The notes beneath the pieces were generated by a model that worked only from the letters and a program-made list of their open reading frames with translations, made no database searches and was not told where the DNA came from. A DNA stretch of 64,000 bases from Anaerosacchariphilus polymeriproducens (lineage in GTDB: Bacteria; Bacillota; Clostridia; Lachnospirales; Lachnospiraceae). Numbering within the stretch: position 1 is the stretch's first letter; every line of letters begins with the position of its first letter. Where the stretch lies: the NCBI RefSeq assembly GCF_003363435.1, contig NZ_QRCT01000049.1, positions 186,001-250,000 of the forward strand, written 5' to 3'. A program made the position numbers and the translations under genes. Shown here piece by piece: positions 10,402 through 19,391 of this stretch.

Positions 10402-11313
10402 TTATTCACCTGCCTTTGCAACAAAAATATCATTTAATGATGGTTCATAATTTCCAAAATGCTCTAATTCAATATCCGTTTTTAAAACTTCTTCTAAAAG
10501 ATTGTTCTTTTTGTAATTTTCCTTTAGTTCTAAAATAAGATAATCTTTTTTTATATCTTTCACTATTACCATTTGGGAAAAAATACTCTCACATTTCTGT
10601 TTTAACTCTTCTAAAGAATAATTTTCAGAACTTATAATAACTCTTCCCTTACCAAAATCCTTTTTAATTTCCTTTAATTCTCCATTTAAAACAATATTTC
10701 CACGATTAATTACTGCTATATTTTCACAAAAATCTTCCACATATGCCATCTGATGACTTGAAAAAATAACAAGTTTACCCTGCTGTATTAATTCTTTTAC
10801 TACATCTTTTAATATCTGAGAATTTACAGGATCTAAACCACTGAAAGGCTCGTCTAAAATAACGATTTCAGGATTACATACCAATGTAGAAGCCAACTGC
10901 ACTTTCTGTTGATTCCCTTTCGATAAAGTTTCCAGTTTTTTATTTTCATACTCAGATACTTCCAAGCGCTTGAGCCACTTTTTAGAATTATCACTTGCTT
11001 CTTTTTTGGAAATACCTCTTAAACAAGCCAGATAAATCATTTGCTCGATCACTGTCTTTTTTGGATAAAGTCCTCTTTCTTCAGGCAGATATCCTATTTG
11101 ATATTTACTTCTGTCAAAAGGCTTCCCATCCATTAAAATTTCTCCTGAATTTGCACGGAATACATCCATCAAAATTCGAATGGTAGTTGTTTTTCCTGCA
11201 CCATTCCTACCTAATAATCCTAACGCTTTTCCACTTTCTACTTGAAAAGATATTCCATGCAGTACTTCTGTTTCTCCGAAACTTTTTCTTATATTCTTTA
11301 CTTCAAAAACCAT
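10402..11313 (-). CDS. ABC exporter ATP-binding protein (NatA-like)
   Basis: 303 residues from the ATG at 11313, chosen because GGGAG lies just upstream; the frame is open to 11361. Walker A GRNGAGKTT, the ABC signature LSKGNQQ (a degenerate form normal for this group) and Walker B IVILDEPFSGLD are present, with a C-terminal extension of about 80 residues as in NatA-like proteins. It powers the permease encoded directly downstream. Confidence 0.88.
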   Translation of the reverse strand: MVFEVKNIRKSFGETEVLHGISFQVESGKALGLLGRNGAGKTTTIRILMDVFRANSGEILMDGKPFDRSKYQIGYLPEERGLYPKKTVIEQMIYLACLRGISKKEASDNSKKWLKRLEVSEYENKKLETLSKGNQQKVQLASTLVCNPEIVILDEPFSGLDPVNSQILKDVVKELIQQGKLVIFSSHQMAYVEDFCENIAVINRGNIVLNGELKEIKKDFGKGRVIISSENYSLEELKQKCESIFSQMVIVKDIKKDYLILELKENYKKNNLLEEVLKTDIELEHFGNYEPSLNDIFVAKAGE

Positions 11314-11350
11314 CTGTTTCTCCCTTCTGGAAATATTTATTTTATAATTG

Positions 11351-11908
11351 TTAATTATCAAATAATTCTTTGTTTTTTTCTAAACATTTAATCTTTTTAT
11401 GTAATGGTATTCCTACACTAAACAAACAGGTTGCAACAACAATAAGAAGAAATCCGCAAAAAAAAGGAAACCATGTAACACTTTCGTTGGAATTTTTTAA
11501 GTAAATTCCTAAAATCATTTCATAAAGTGCAATAAAATATTCTAGAGCTGCCAATGAAAACCACCAATTTCTTATCTTTTTGTATTGTTTCATTTTATCT
11601 TCCATACCTGAAAATATTTCAAATGGTCCATCTTCTTTTTTCTTTCGTAATATTGACCAATACATATATGTACCAACACACTCTACTTTTAATTCTTTTA
11701 AAAACTCAATGTATTCAAGATTTTCAGGATGTTTTCCAAAATGTCTCATAAATTCTATACGATATTCATACTCATCAGGTTTTCCTTCTTCAAAAACATA
11801 GACCGCCCAATAATATCCTACTAATTGAAGTCCATTTAAAGACATTTGATTCAACCATTTTTCTTCTTTCTCATAATTATAAAAAGGTTTAAAAACAGTT
11901 TTTTTCAC
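11351..11908 (-). CDS. DUF2812 membrane protein
   Basis: 185 residues. The N-terminal part (FKPFYNYEKEEKWLNQMSLNGLQL) is the hallmark of DUF2812, followed by two membrane helices (about 118-140 and 150-172). Its start overlaps the padR stop by 4 bp (ATGA). DUF2812 proteins occur almost always with PadR regulators; a membrane-linked partner of the regulator is plausible but unproved. Confidence 0.8.
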   Translation of the reverse strand: MKKTVFKPFYNYEKEEKWLNQMSLNGLQLVGYYWAVYVFEEGKPDEYEYRIEFMRHFGKHPENLEYIEFLKELKVECVGTYMYWSILRKKKEDGPFEIFSGMEDKMKQYKKIRNWWFSLAALEYFIALYEMILGIYLKNSNESVTWFPFFCGFLLIVVATCLFSVGIPLHKKIKCLEKNKELFDN

Positions 11909-12234
11909 TTCTCTTTCCTCCCAACTACCCGGTGACCATTATCAAGCAATTCCTGTAAACGCTCTAATTCAGCATCTATCATATTTTCTCCTTCTTGGGT
12001 AATAATGTATTCTTTTTTCCTTGACTTTTTTTCTCCTTCAACCGCCTGAATCCATTTCTTTTCAAGCAAAGTATTAATTGCACCATAGAGAGTTCCAGGA
12101 CCTAACGTTACTCTTCCCTTACTTAAATTAGTAACATTCTGCATTATTCCGTAACCATGCATTGGTTCAAAAAGTGAAAGCATTATGTAATACACTGCTT
12201 CTGTTAATGCACCCCGGTCCATTTTTTCGGCCAT
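11905..12234 (-). CDS. PadR family transcriptional repressor
   Basis: 109 residues from ATG 12234 (AAGGGAG upstream; the frame is open to 12258). The winged helix carries EAVYYIMLSLFEPMHGYGIMQNV and GTLYGAINTLLEKKWI, diagnostic of PadR. It is the first gene of the PadR-DUF2812-ATPase-permease operon. Two operator-like palindromes lie upstream, and one covers the promoter entirely, so autorepression relieved by an exporter substrate is likely. Confidence 0.9.
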   Translation of the reverse strand: MAEKMDRGALTEAVYYIMLSLFEPMHGYGIMQNVTNLSKGRVTLGPGTLYGAINTLLEKKWIQAVEGEKKSRKKEYIITQEGENMIDAELERLQELLDNGHRVVGRKEK

Positions 12235-12256
12235 TTTTATCTCTCCCTTCTTTATC

Positions 12257-12275
12257 ATATCGCAAACCGTTATAT
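12257..12275. promoter_or_regulatory. Second, weaker PadR operator copy
   Basis: ATATCGCAAACCGTTATAT repeats the core of the better palindrome at 12290-12314 with two or three changes. It sits between the promoter and the padR start. Confidence 0.5.
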
Positions 12276-12289
12276 CGTCTTCCGTAATA

Positions 12290-12314
12290 AAATATATCGT
12301 AAACCGATATATTT
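12290..12314. promoter_or_regulatory. PadR operator (perfect inverted repeat)
   Basis: Perfect 10-bp arms (AAATATATCG and its complement) are separated by 5 bp. The repeat spans the -10 box and the spacer of the promoter at 12291-12319, the classic position for a repressor. Confidence 0.7.
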
Positions 12315-12319
12315 GTCAA
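12291..12319 (-). promoter_or_regulatory. padR operon promoter
   Basis: Minus strand: consensus TTGACA (12314-12319), 17-bp spacer, TATATT (12291-12296). Confidence 0.75.
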
Positions 12320-12384
12320 TACTTAATTCTACAAAATATTTCACTTGAACTTTTAGCCACACACTAATTTTAATAATAAAAAAA

Positions 12385-12413
12385 GAGCGTCACATAATTT
12401 TGTGCAACACCCC
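12385..12413 (-). terminator. Possible terminator of the pentapeptide gene
   Basis: On the minus strand a weak hairpin (CACA pairing with TGTG, imperfect outer pairs) is followed by CTCTTTTTTT. It lies just past the stop at 12428. The stem is short, hence low confidence. Confidence 0.35.
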
Positions 12414-12427
12414 TAATAACTATCTGT

Positions 12428-13072
12428 TCAATTAACAATAACTCCCCAAAGTCCAATTAAATTAGCTGCTTGAAACATATTGATGATGGCTCCTTTAAGT
12501 TCTACAGGCGGAGTTGATACCGTAGGAGCGGCAAACTCATTTTTAGTAAAATCAACCGTCGCTAACATCGTTTTGAAAAAGTTATTTTTTATAAAACGAG
12601 AATTTATTGCAGAAAATTTTTTCAGTTTTGCTTCAGATAATGAAGCTTCTGTAAAATCTACATTGTCAAAGAAAACATCTGAAATTTTCGTTTTATTAAA
12701 ATTTGAATATCTAAAATTTGATTGTTCAAACACTGTTTGTTTCATTAATGATTCATTCATATCTATGCCCAAGCATTTACAGGATATAAACCGGCAGCGT
12801 TCAAAATAAGAACCTGCGAAAATACAGTTTGACAAATCACAAGACTGAAATTCTACATCGACAAAACCGGCTTTTTCAAAGTTGCAATTCAAAAACATAC
12901 AATTCTTAAAAATACTTTTCCGTATCTCTACTTTATATAAATCCTTGTCTTCCAATCTCTGGTCATAACTTTTAATCCCTATAATCGGAATCTCTTCCTG
13001 CAAATATTCTCTCGTATAGGTATAAAAGTCTTGTATTAAATTAAGTTCTTTTGGAATTTGTGGTTTTTTCAT
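12428..13072 (-). CDS. Pentapeptide-repeat protein
   Basis: 214 residues. From about residue 50 to 175 the sequence repeats with five-residue periodicity (for example CNFEK AGFVD, CDLSN CIFAG SYFER, SNFRY SNFNK, VDFTE ASLSE AKL), which folds as a right-handed quadrilateral beta-helix. Cytoplasmic, no signal peptide. The group includes Qnr/McbG gyrase-protecting proteins, but nothing here proves that role. The ribosome site is weak (AAAGGAAT, about 13 bases away). It is isolated between two separate transcription units. Confidence 0.8.
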   Translation of the reverse strand: MKKPQIPKELNLIQDFYTYTREYLQEEIPIIGIKSYDQRLEDKDLYKVEIRKSIFKNCMFLNCNFEKAGFVDVEFQSCDLSNCIFAGSYFERCRFISCKCLGIDMNESLMKQTVFEQSNFRYSNFNKTKISDVFFDNVDFTEASLSEAKLKKFSAINSRFIKNNFFKTMLATVDFTKNEFAAPTVSTPPVELKGAIINMFQAANLIGLWGVIVN

Positions 13073-13144
13073 ATTCTTAATTTTATTCCTTTTATTTTAT
13101 TTACACCCAGATTCTACCATACAAATCATTGTAAATCAATCGTA

Positions 13145-14086
13145 TCAGCTCACAGAATTCTTACTCTGTTTAAATAGGATTAAATTGGTCTCGTCTTTTG
13201 GTTTCTTTTGCTTTCTTTCCGATAAAATCAATCCCATTAATGTCAGTAAGGTCCCTAACGCAGACAGCCATGTTATCTGTTCCTTTAGAATAAATGCGGA
13301 TGTAATCACTGTAATGACTGGAACTAAGTAAATATAAACACTAGTTTTCACTGCTCCCAATACTTTAATAGACCAATTCCATGAAACAAAGCATATTGCG
13401 GACGCCCCAAATCCTAAATAAAATAAGTTTAGTAAATTAATTGGTTTTATAAGTGTTCCCACCTCTATGTTAAAAGGCAACAATATAACTGCCGGTATCA
13501 TAAATACTAATCCGTAGAAAAAAATCCTTCTGGTAGTCTGAACAATATTGTATCCATATTCTCCAAGTTTCTTAGTAAGTATCGAGTAAACAGCCCATAC
13601 CAAGGCAGCTAGTATTCCCAAAAAATCTCCCATCGGATTTAACTTAAATACACTACTTCCATTAAAACTAATAAAAGCAATTCCTATCATTGCAAGTAAA
13701 AATCCAATAAAAAAACTCTTTTGAAGTCCTTCCTTGCGAAGTAGCTTATTTGCAAATAAATAAGTAAAAAACGGTGCAACTGAAATTATCACTCCAATAT
13801 TAGAAGCAAAGGAATAGGTTAAAGCTATGTTTTCCAACAAAAAATATAACGTAACACCACATAACCCAGCCAATGCAAAAATTATTTCCTGCTTTTTATC
13901 ATTAAGCTTTAAAGCTCTTGGATAAAACAAAAAGAGTGCTATATATCCAATGATAAAACGTATAAACAAAATCGTAACAGGCGTAAAATCACGTAAAAGT
14001 ATCTTCGTTGAAATAAAAGTCGTACCCCATATAAGAATCGTTATTATAGCCATTAAATGCCCTTGTAAGTTTTTATTCTCTTTCAC
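13145..14086 (-). CDS. EamA/DMT family transporter
   Basis: About 313 residues with ten hydrophobic helices in two EamA repeats (MAIITILIWGTTFISTK opens the first, LGILAALVWAVYSILTK the second). It starts at GTG 14086, nine bases after AAGGAG, which is part of the 3' end of the upstream AraC-type gene (6-bp gap). Members export small metabolites or amino acids. Pairing with an AraC regulator suggests inducible efflux. Confidence 0.85.
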   Translation of the reverse strand: MKENKNLQGHLMAIITILIWGTTFISTKILLRDFTPVTILFIRFIIGYIALFLFYPRALKLNDKKQEIIFALAGLCGVTLYFLLENIALTYSFASNIGVIISVAPFFTYLFANKLLRKEGLQKSFFIGFLLAMIGIAFISFNGSSVFKLNPMGDFLGILAALVWAVYSILTKKLGEYGYNIVQTTRRIFFYGLVFMIPAVILLPFNIEVGTLIKPINLLNLFYLGFGASAICFVSWNWSIKVLGAVKTSVYIYLVPVITVITSAFILKEQITWLSALGTLLTLMGLILSERKQKKPKDETNLILFKQSKNSVS

Positions 14087-14092
14087 TTTACA

Positions 14093-14902
14093 TCACTCCT
14101 TAAAAATATTTCTGTATTGTCCTGGTGTTAATCCAATAAATCTCTTAAAAAAATTTGAAAAATGACTCTGATCTGAAAAACCAGTCTTCATTGCAGCATC
14201 AATAGGTAACATACCTTGTTCCAATAATTTTTTTGCCTTATTGATTCTAATACTCTGCAGATATTGATACGGGGTAATTCCTTTTATTTTTGTAAATGCT
14301 CTTAACAAAGCATACTTATTGATATCTGCAGCGGCACATAAATCTCCCAAGGTAATAGGTTCCTGATAATGCATGTCTACATATTCAACAACCTTTTTCA
14401 CATGTTTTTCATTCATATTTACTTGAGCCGGTTTCATTTTTGCATATTTTGATATTATCTGTTCAATAAGAAACAAAAATAGTTCTTCTTTTAAAAATGA
14501 GTTATTTTTCTGCATAATCATTTCATGCATATCACGTAATTGAGCAATTAATTCAGAATGAAAAATGACAGCTTCTGAAAAATTAGGCAAAACTCTCATG
14601 CCTATAAACGATTCTAAAAGCTCAAACATAATATCTTCTTTTATATTCAAACAGCGATAATCCAAAGCTCTTTGATCTATCTGTTCGCAGGAATGATTAT
14701 CTCTTGGGTTGAACAATATCAAATCTCCCGTTTCAACAATATAATCTTTATTTTTACAAGATAAGCTTCTTTTTCCATGTTCTACAAATCCAATAACATA
14801 ATAGTCATGAAAATGATTGGGAAACTTCTGCATTATTCCTTGGAATTGATATGCTTCTATTTTTAATTGATTGTCATAACACACTTTTCTAATTTCTTCC
14901 AT
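14093..14902 (-). CDS. AraC family regulator with N-terminal cupin sensor
   Basis: 269 residues from ATG 14902 (GGGAGG upstream; the frame is open to 14923). The N-terminal cupin (about 15-110; FPNHFHDYYVIGFVEHG) would bind a ligand. The C-terminal double HTH (about 170-268; ITLGDLCAAADINKYALLRAFTKIKGITPYQYL and GFSDQSHFSNFFKRFIGLTPGQYR) is complete. It directly precedes the DMT transporter gene, its probable target. Confidence 0.9.
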   Translation of the reverse strand: MEEIRKVCYDNQLKIEAYQFQGIMQKFPNHFHDYYVIGFVEHGKRSLSCKNKDYIVETGDLILFNPRDNHSCEQIDQRALDYRCLNIKEDIMFELLESFIGMRVLPNFSEAVIFHSELIAQLRDMHEMIMQKNNSFLKEELFLFLIEQIISKYAKMKPAQVNMNEKHVKKVVEYVDMHYQEPITLGDLCAAADINKYALLRAFTKIKGITPYQYLQSIRINKAKKLLEQGMLPIDAAMKTGFSDQSHFSNFFKRFIGLTPGQYRNIFKE

Positions 14903-15016
14903 ACTTACCTCCCGCCTATCCATTGATAAATACTTTAACAGTACTAATTTATAAAGTCTTGAATGATATTTGCAAAGTTATAACTATAAATAGTGAAAAT
15001 TTCTGTATAAATAATT

Positions 15017-15049
15017 AAGCTGATACAAACATTCGTTTGATATCAGCTT
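15017..15049 (-). terminator. Terminator after the aminotransferase gene
   Basis: AAGCTGATA and TATCAGCTT pair, with an inner AAAC/GTTT stem, followed on the minus strand by an AT-rich tract. It starts 8 bases past the stop at 15057. Confidence 0.65.
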
Positions 15050-15056
15050 TTCATAG

Positions 15057-16343
15057 TTATTTATTTTCAAGTAATTGATTTACTCCTACCAGTTTCACAC
15101 AAAGTGCAAATAATTCTGTAGCTTTTTTTAATTCAGATAAATTTGGAAACGTAGGAGCAATTCTAATATTAGAATCATGTGGGTCTTTTCCATATGGATA
15201 AGTAGCACCAGCCGGAGTCATTACTACTCCTGCTTCCTTACATTTTTTAATAATCTCTTTTGCACACCCTTCCATAGAATCAAAGGAAATAAAATATCCA
15301 CCTTTGGGAGAAATCCATTCTCCAAGTCCTGTACCTCCAAGTTCTCTTTCCAAAATAGTAAGAACCATCTCAAATTTAGGTCTTAAAATTTCTGCATGCT
15401 TTTTCATATGATCTATCATACCATCAAAATCTTTATAAAAAAGAACATGTCTCAATTGGTTTAATTTATCATGGCCAATTGTTTGTATCGTCATATGCTT
15501 TCTAATTTCTTCTAAATTCGGTTCGGATGTAGCGATAGCAGCAAGACCTGAACCCGGAAAACTGATTTTGGAAGTAGAACAGAATTTATAAACCATATCC
15601 GGATTGCCGGCCTTTTTACATTCTTCTAAGATTTCTATTAAATAATCCTGATCATCTTCATATAAGTGGTGTACTCCATAAGCATTATCCCAATATATTC
15701 TAAAGTCTTTCGCTGCCGGCTGTAAGCGGGCAAACCTACGAACAGTTTCATCTGAATATGTAATACCTTGAGGATTTGAATATTTGGGTACACACCAGAT
15801 ACCTTTGATTGAATCATCTTCTTTTACCAGTTTTTCAACCATATCCATATCAGGACCAGTAACCGTCATAGGAACATTGACCATTTCTATACCAAAATAT
15901 TCAGAAATAGAGAAATGTCTGTCATAACCGGGAACCGGACATAAAAATTTCACTTTATCCAGCTTACACCATGGTTTACTTCCCATAACTCCATGTGTTA
16001 CTGATCGGGAAACAGTGTCAAACATAATATTTAAACTGGAATTTCCGAAAATAATCATATTATCAACTGGTACTTCCGACATGTCTGCTAAAAGTTTTTT
16101 GGCTTCCTTTATTCCATCTAAAATACCATAATTTCTACAATCTACACCCTGTTCACATACCAGATTGTCAGTACTTTTTAAGACATCCATCATTTCCATA
16201 GATATATCTAATTGATCTGCTCCCGGCTTTCCGCGCGACATGTCTAAACTAATATTCTCTGACATCACTTTTTTATATTCTTCTTCTAATTGTATTTTCT
16301 TCTGGAGTAACTCTTCCTTACTCAACTCTTTATATGATTGCAT
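15057..16343 (-). CDS. PLP-dependent aminotransferase (aspartate aminotransferase-like, Aminotran_MocR group)
   Basis: 428 residues, fold type I. The N-terminus SLDMSRGKPGADQLDIS and the FCSTSKISFPGSGLA segment with the PLP lysine (about residue 258) match the single-domain aspartate aminotransferase subgroup annotated as Aminotran_MocR. Despite that domain name, no DNA-binding region is present. It likely moves amino groups between aspartate or alanine and 2-oxoglutarate in the cytoplasm. AGGAGG precedes the ATG; a TTGCAT-N17-TATAAT promoter lies at 16378-16406 and a terminator at 15017-15049, so it is monocistronic. Confidence 0.9.
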   Translation of the reverse strand: MQSYKELSKEELLQKKIQLEEEYKKVMSENISLDMSRGKPGADQLDISMEMMDVLKSTDNLVCEQGVDCRNYGILDGIKEAKKLLADMSEVPVDNMIIFGNSSLNIMFDTVSRSVTHGVMGSKPWCKLDKVKFLCPVPGYDRHFSISEYFGIEMVNVPMTVTGPDMDMVEKLVKEDDSIKGIWCVPKYSNPQGITYSDETVRRFARLQPAAKDFRIYWDNAYGVHHLYEDDQDYLIEILEECKKAGNPDMVYKFCSTSKISFPGSGLAAIATSEPNLEEIRKHMTIQTIGHDKLNQLRHVLFYKDFDGMIDHMKKHAEILRPKFEMVLTILERELGGTGLGEWISPKGGYFISFDSMEGCAKEIIKKCKEAGVVMTPAGATYPYGKDPHDSNIRIAPTFPNLSELKKATELFALCVKLVGVNQLLENK

Positions 16344-16377
16344 TTCGACCCTCCTAATTTCCCTTGAACATCACTAC

Positions 16378-16406
16378 ATTATAACAAATAATTATTTCCA
16401 ATGCAA
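16378..16406 (-). promoter_or_regulatory. Aminotransferase promoter
   Basis: Minus strand: TTGCAT (16401-16406), 17 bp, perfect TATAAT (16378-16383). It adjoins the 22-bp repeat copy at 16417-16438. Confidence 0.7.
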
Positions 16407-16416
16407 TTTTAAAATC

Positions 16417-16438
16417 TTCAAATTGCAAATTGGCTATG
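16417..16438. repeat. 22-bp direct repeat, copy 1 (distal end of the FtsX/ATPase module)
   Basis: Identical over 22 bp to 19370-19391. It begins TTCAAATTGC and ends TTGGCTATG. The other copy is the 3' end of the ABC exporter gene, whereas this one is intergenic. Confidence 0.85.
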
Positions 16439-16502
16439 TTTTTATTTATTCTCTAGATTATTCCATATATATCCTCTCAGCTAGACTTTTTTTCATGACT
16501 TT

Positions 16503-18515
16503 CTAAAAAAAAACAATAGATATGAAAACCTCTGATATAAATAATACAATAAGTAGAACTATCAAAACAACTGTTTCTGATTTAAAACCACTCCAGTATT
16601 TTAGCATTCCAGACTGTTCTAACAAGGGGTTGAATATACTATTCACCACAGATATTCCTCCAAAAGTCAAAACAGTCAGAATCAAAATAAAATAAAGTTC
16701 TTCCATTAAAAACCTCTTATAAAACTGCTTTCTCGTCATCCCTATACATTCTAGTACGGCATATTCTTGTGCATTAACTAAACTGTCTGACACTTTAGCG
16801 ATAACCCTTCCAGCAATACCTAATGCACCGAATACCAGAAGTAAAAACATTCCTAAAAATATTACACTCTGTATAGTTTGATCATTGTAAACTTTATTTT
16901 TAACTGATTCCTTTGTTTCCGTTGTTAATTCAGCTTTTATAATTTCTTTTTTTATTCCTGCGTTATAATTCTTAAGTATGGATTTAACCTCTGATAAAAA
17001 CCGATTCCCATAGCCAGGAACTGCATCTGCTGAAAAATTAATACATTTTTTACTTATTATGTGTTCACCATATTCTGAAGCTGGCAAATAAAATATCACA
17101 TTTCGAAACATATTTTTAACGCTAAACCGTATTTCTGTATTTAAATTGGCTTTACATACAGCAAGAACAGTATATTCTTTTTCTGTGGCACTGTTATCAT
17201 ATGCTACGGTAACGGTATCTCCCACATGATAAAAATCCAGCGTATTGGCATCTTCCGGCACAAAATCATACAGACCCCATGATGACTGTGCACAATATAT
17301 GATATACTTCCCGGTTGCCAGCTTATCTAAATCAATTTCCCCTTCTAATACTTCCAGCTTTGATAGAATATAATCATCCGCCCCATATAAGGCCATCTGA
17401 TAATTCCCATTGCAATCTTTTTCTGCAAATGCAAAATCAAACACATTATCTTCATATTTTTCTGTATACCGTAGAGTGTTTTTATCCTCTTTCAACGCAG
17501 CATCACTTATTACTTTTTTACCATCTTTATCGGAAACGGTATTATAATCAAAATTGAAATAGACTGCCCCACCAGCCTGAAAGTACTTACTCTCTTTTAC
17601 TTTCCTGATGACCGAACAATCAAAATTTTCATATGGATTATACTTTTCCATATCACTAGGAGCATATACTATTCCATCAAAATAACCTTCTGTTCCAATC
17701 ATAACATCTGATTTCATATAGAGTTCAGCCCATTTTTCCGGTGATATTTCAATAAAGATATTAATAAGAAGATTTATGCCAACAAAGCAACAAGCTATGC
17801 ATACAGCATAAAATATCGTTTGAGGTAATCTGCTAAAAAGCTGTTTTAATGCCATTACAGGTATTTTCCCACCTGATTTACTTTTACGCTGATACCACTT
17901 TGTAGACTCCGTACTCCCTATCGTAGCTTTTGGTGTAGTTTCATCCAAAGTAAGTACCGATAACATCATGTTAAAAAAAACAAATGCAAATGCAAAACCG
18001 ATTATTATCAAGTAGTATTTTACATCCCAGCTGATTTCCAAATGCATTCTAAGTAAATTTTTCATAAAAAAACGTAAACCCAAACAAAGAGTGGTGCCTG
18101 CAACTACTCCTAAAAACAAATTTAAAAATATTTTTTTAAAGAACTGCCTGATTACCATATGTACCAACTGTTTTTTCGTAGCTCCTACCATAAGCAGCTT
18201 CGTATAAAACCTTGTATCCTTTTCTCGGCTCAGGGAAAAATAACTGTATATCATAAGAAATCCCAAAACCCCTGAAATACTTACGGCAACCCATGGTGCA
18301 AGTCCCACCAATTGATACTCAACACCTACCAATTCTTTCCCTTCTGCAGCATACGATGCTTTTATATTCGTTGCAATGCTCGTAATCATAATTGTTAGCA
18401 TAATCATAACAGTAACAGTAGATATTATGAGAACAGATGCCATTCTGTTTTTACTTCTTTCATTAATTGCAATACGCTTATTTAAATATTGTATAATTTC
18501 CTTATGTTTGTTCAT
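16503..18515 (-). CDS. FtsX-family ABC permease, ending at an in-frame amber codon
   Basis: 670 residues: an N-terminal helix (about 27-50), a first FtsX core (about 68-195), a large extracytoplasmic domain (about 260-545), and a second FtsX core (about 560-668). This is the layout of BceB/MacB-like permeases. The frame stops at TAG (16503-16505) after a run of nine T. Translation in the same frame past it gives MKKSLAERIYME and a TAA at 16458. That looks like the normal basic C-terminal tail of such permeases, so the protein may be truncated by 14 residues. The start follows AAGGGAG. The partner ATPase is encoded upstream at 18568-19233. Confidence 0.8.
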   Translation of the reverse strand: MNKHKEIIQYLNKRIAINERSKNRMASVLIISTVTVMIMLTIMITSIATNIKASYAAEGKELVGVEYQLVGLAPWVAVSISGVLGFLMIYSYFSLSREKDTRFYTKLLMVGATKKQLVHMVIRQFFKKIFLNLFLGVVAGTTLCLGLRFFMKNLLRMHLEISWDVKYYLIIIGFAFAFVFFNMMLSVLTLDETTPKATIGSTESTKWYQRKSKSGGKIPVMALKQLFSRLPQTIFYAVCIACCFVGINLLINIFIEISPEKWAELYMKSDVMIGTEGYFDGIVYAPSDMEKYNPYENFDCSVIRKVKESKYFQAGGAVYFNFDYNTVSDKDGKKVISDAALKEDKNTLRYTEKYEDNVFDFAFAEKDCNGNYQMALYGADDYILSKLEVLEGEIDLDKLATGKYIIYCAQSSWGLYDFVPEDANTLDFYHVGDTVTVAYDNSATEKEYTVLAVCKANLNTEIRFSVKNMFRNVIFYLPASEYGEHIISKKCINFSADAVPGYGNRFLSEVKSILKNYNAGIKKEIIKAELTTETKESVKNKVYNDQTIQSVIFLGMFLLLVFGALGIAGRVIAKVSDSLVNAQEYAVLECIGMTRKQFYKRFLMEELYFILILTVLTFGGISVVNSIFNPLLEQSGMLKYWSGFKSETVVLIVLLIVLFISEVFISIVFF

Positions 18516-18567
18516 TGTATTCTCCCTTATTCGTACAAAATAAACCTTCCCCTCCTTTCCATTCTGC

Positions 18568-19233
18568 TTATTTCAATATCATACCATCCTCAATACGCAA
18601 TATTCTATCTGCCGTTTTCGCTACTTCTTCATTGTGTGTTATCATAATCATTGTCTGTTTAAATTCCCTCATTGTAAATTTCAATAATTCAAGTACATTT
18701 TTCGTATTTTCCGAATCTAAATTACCGGTAGGTTCATCCGCTAAAATAATTGCTGGTTTATTTACAATAGCTCTTGCTATTGCAACCCTTTGCTGCTGTC
18801 CGCCGGATAACTCATATGGCATGCTTTCTGTTTTATCTTGTAATCCAAGGACTTCTATAATATTCTTTACATATTTATGGTCTATCTTCTGACCGTCTAA
18901 TTGTAATGGCAGTACAATATTTTCATAAACGTTTAATATATGAATCAAATTAAACTGCTGAAAAATAAACCCAATATTTTTTCTCCTAAAAATGGTTTTC
19001 TCTTCTCGATATATACGCTCTAAATTTTTCCCTGCAATCCATACCTTTCCCTTGGAAGGATTGTCCAATCCGCCTAATATATTTAACAGCGTGGATTTTC
19101 CACTTCCGGAACTACCTGAAATGGCAACAAATTCTCCTTTCTCCACTACAAAACTAAGCCCCTTCAAAGCTTTAACTTCATTATAACCATCTCCATATGT
19201 TTTTTCGATATTATCTACCTTTAAAATACACAT
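18568..19233 (-). CDS. ABC transporter ATP-binding protein (MacB/LolD type)
   Basis: 221 residues, the usual length. Walker A SGSSGSGKST, Q-loop FIFQQFNLI, signature LSGGQQQR, Walker B AIILADEPTGNLD and the H-loop in MITHNEE are all intact. It pairs with the FtsX permease just downstream (52-bp gap). The family drives mechanotransmission, peptide-antibiotic resistance or lipoprotein handling; the substrate is unknown. GGAGG precedes the ATG. The two-gene unit is enclosed by the 22-bp direct repeat. Its ATPase could also serve the ATPase-less permeases at 24319-27137. Confidence 0.9.
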   Translation of the reverse strand: MCILKVDNIEKTYGDGYNEVKALKGLSFVVEKGEFVAISGSSGSGKSTLLNILGGLDNPSKGKVWIAGKNLERIYREEKTIFRRKNIGFIFQQFNLIHILNVYENIVLPLQLDGQKIDHKYVKNIIEVLGLQDKTESMPYELSGGQQQRVAIARAIVNKPAIILADEPTGNLDSENTKNVLELLKFTMREFKQTMIMITHNEEVAKTADRILRIEDGMILK

Positions 19234-19338
19234 TTCTAACCTCCAATAAATAATAATTAGCTATTATATAACAACACTATTTAAAATTCTCCTTTATATG
19301 CAATAAAAACATTTTTTACAAATTTATATCGAACCTTG

Positions 19339-19358
19339 GGAATGGAAAATTCCATTCC
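19339..19358. repeat. Perfect 20-bp palindrome between exporter and ABC module
   Basis: GGAATGGAA and its complement are separated by 2 bp, 13 bp beyond the exporter stop. Possible operator or terminator; there is no T tract on either side. Confidence 0.45.
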
Positions 19359-19369
19359 ATTACTTAAAA

Positions 19370-19391
19370 TTCAAATTGCAAATTGGCTATG
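19370..19391. repeat. 22-bp direct repeat, copy 2 (3' end of exporter gene)
   Basis: Identical to 16417-16438. It covers the last codons (HSQFAI and stop) of the exporter encoded at 19371-21110. Confidence 0.85.

Noticed and set aside
15057-16343. Aminotransferase as a MocR regulator because of the domain name
   Set aside because: There is no HTH domain; it is a stand-alone aminotransferase.
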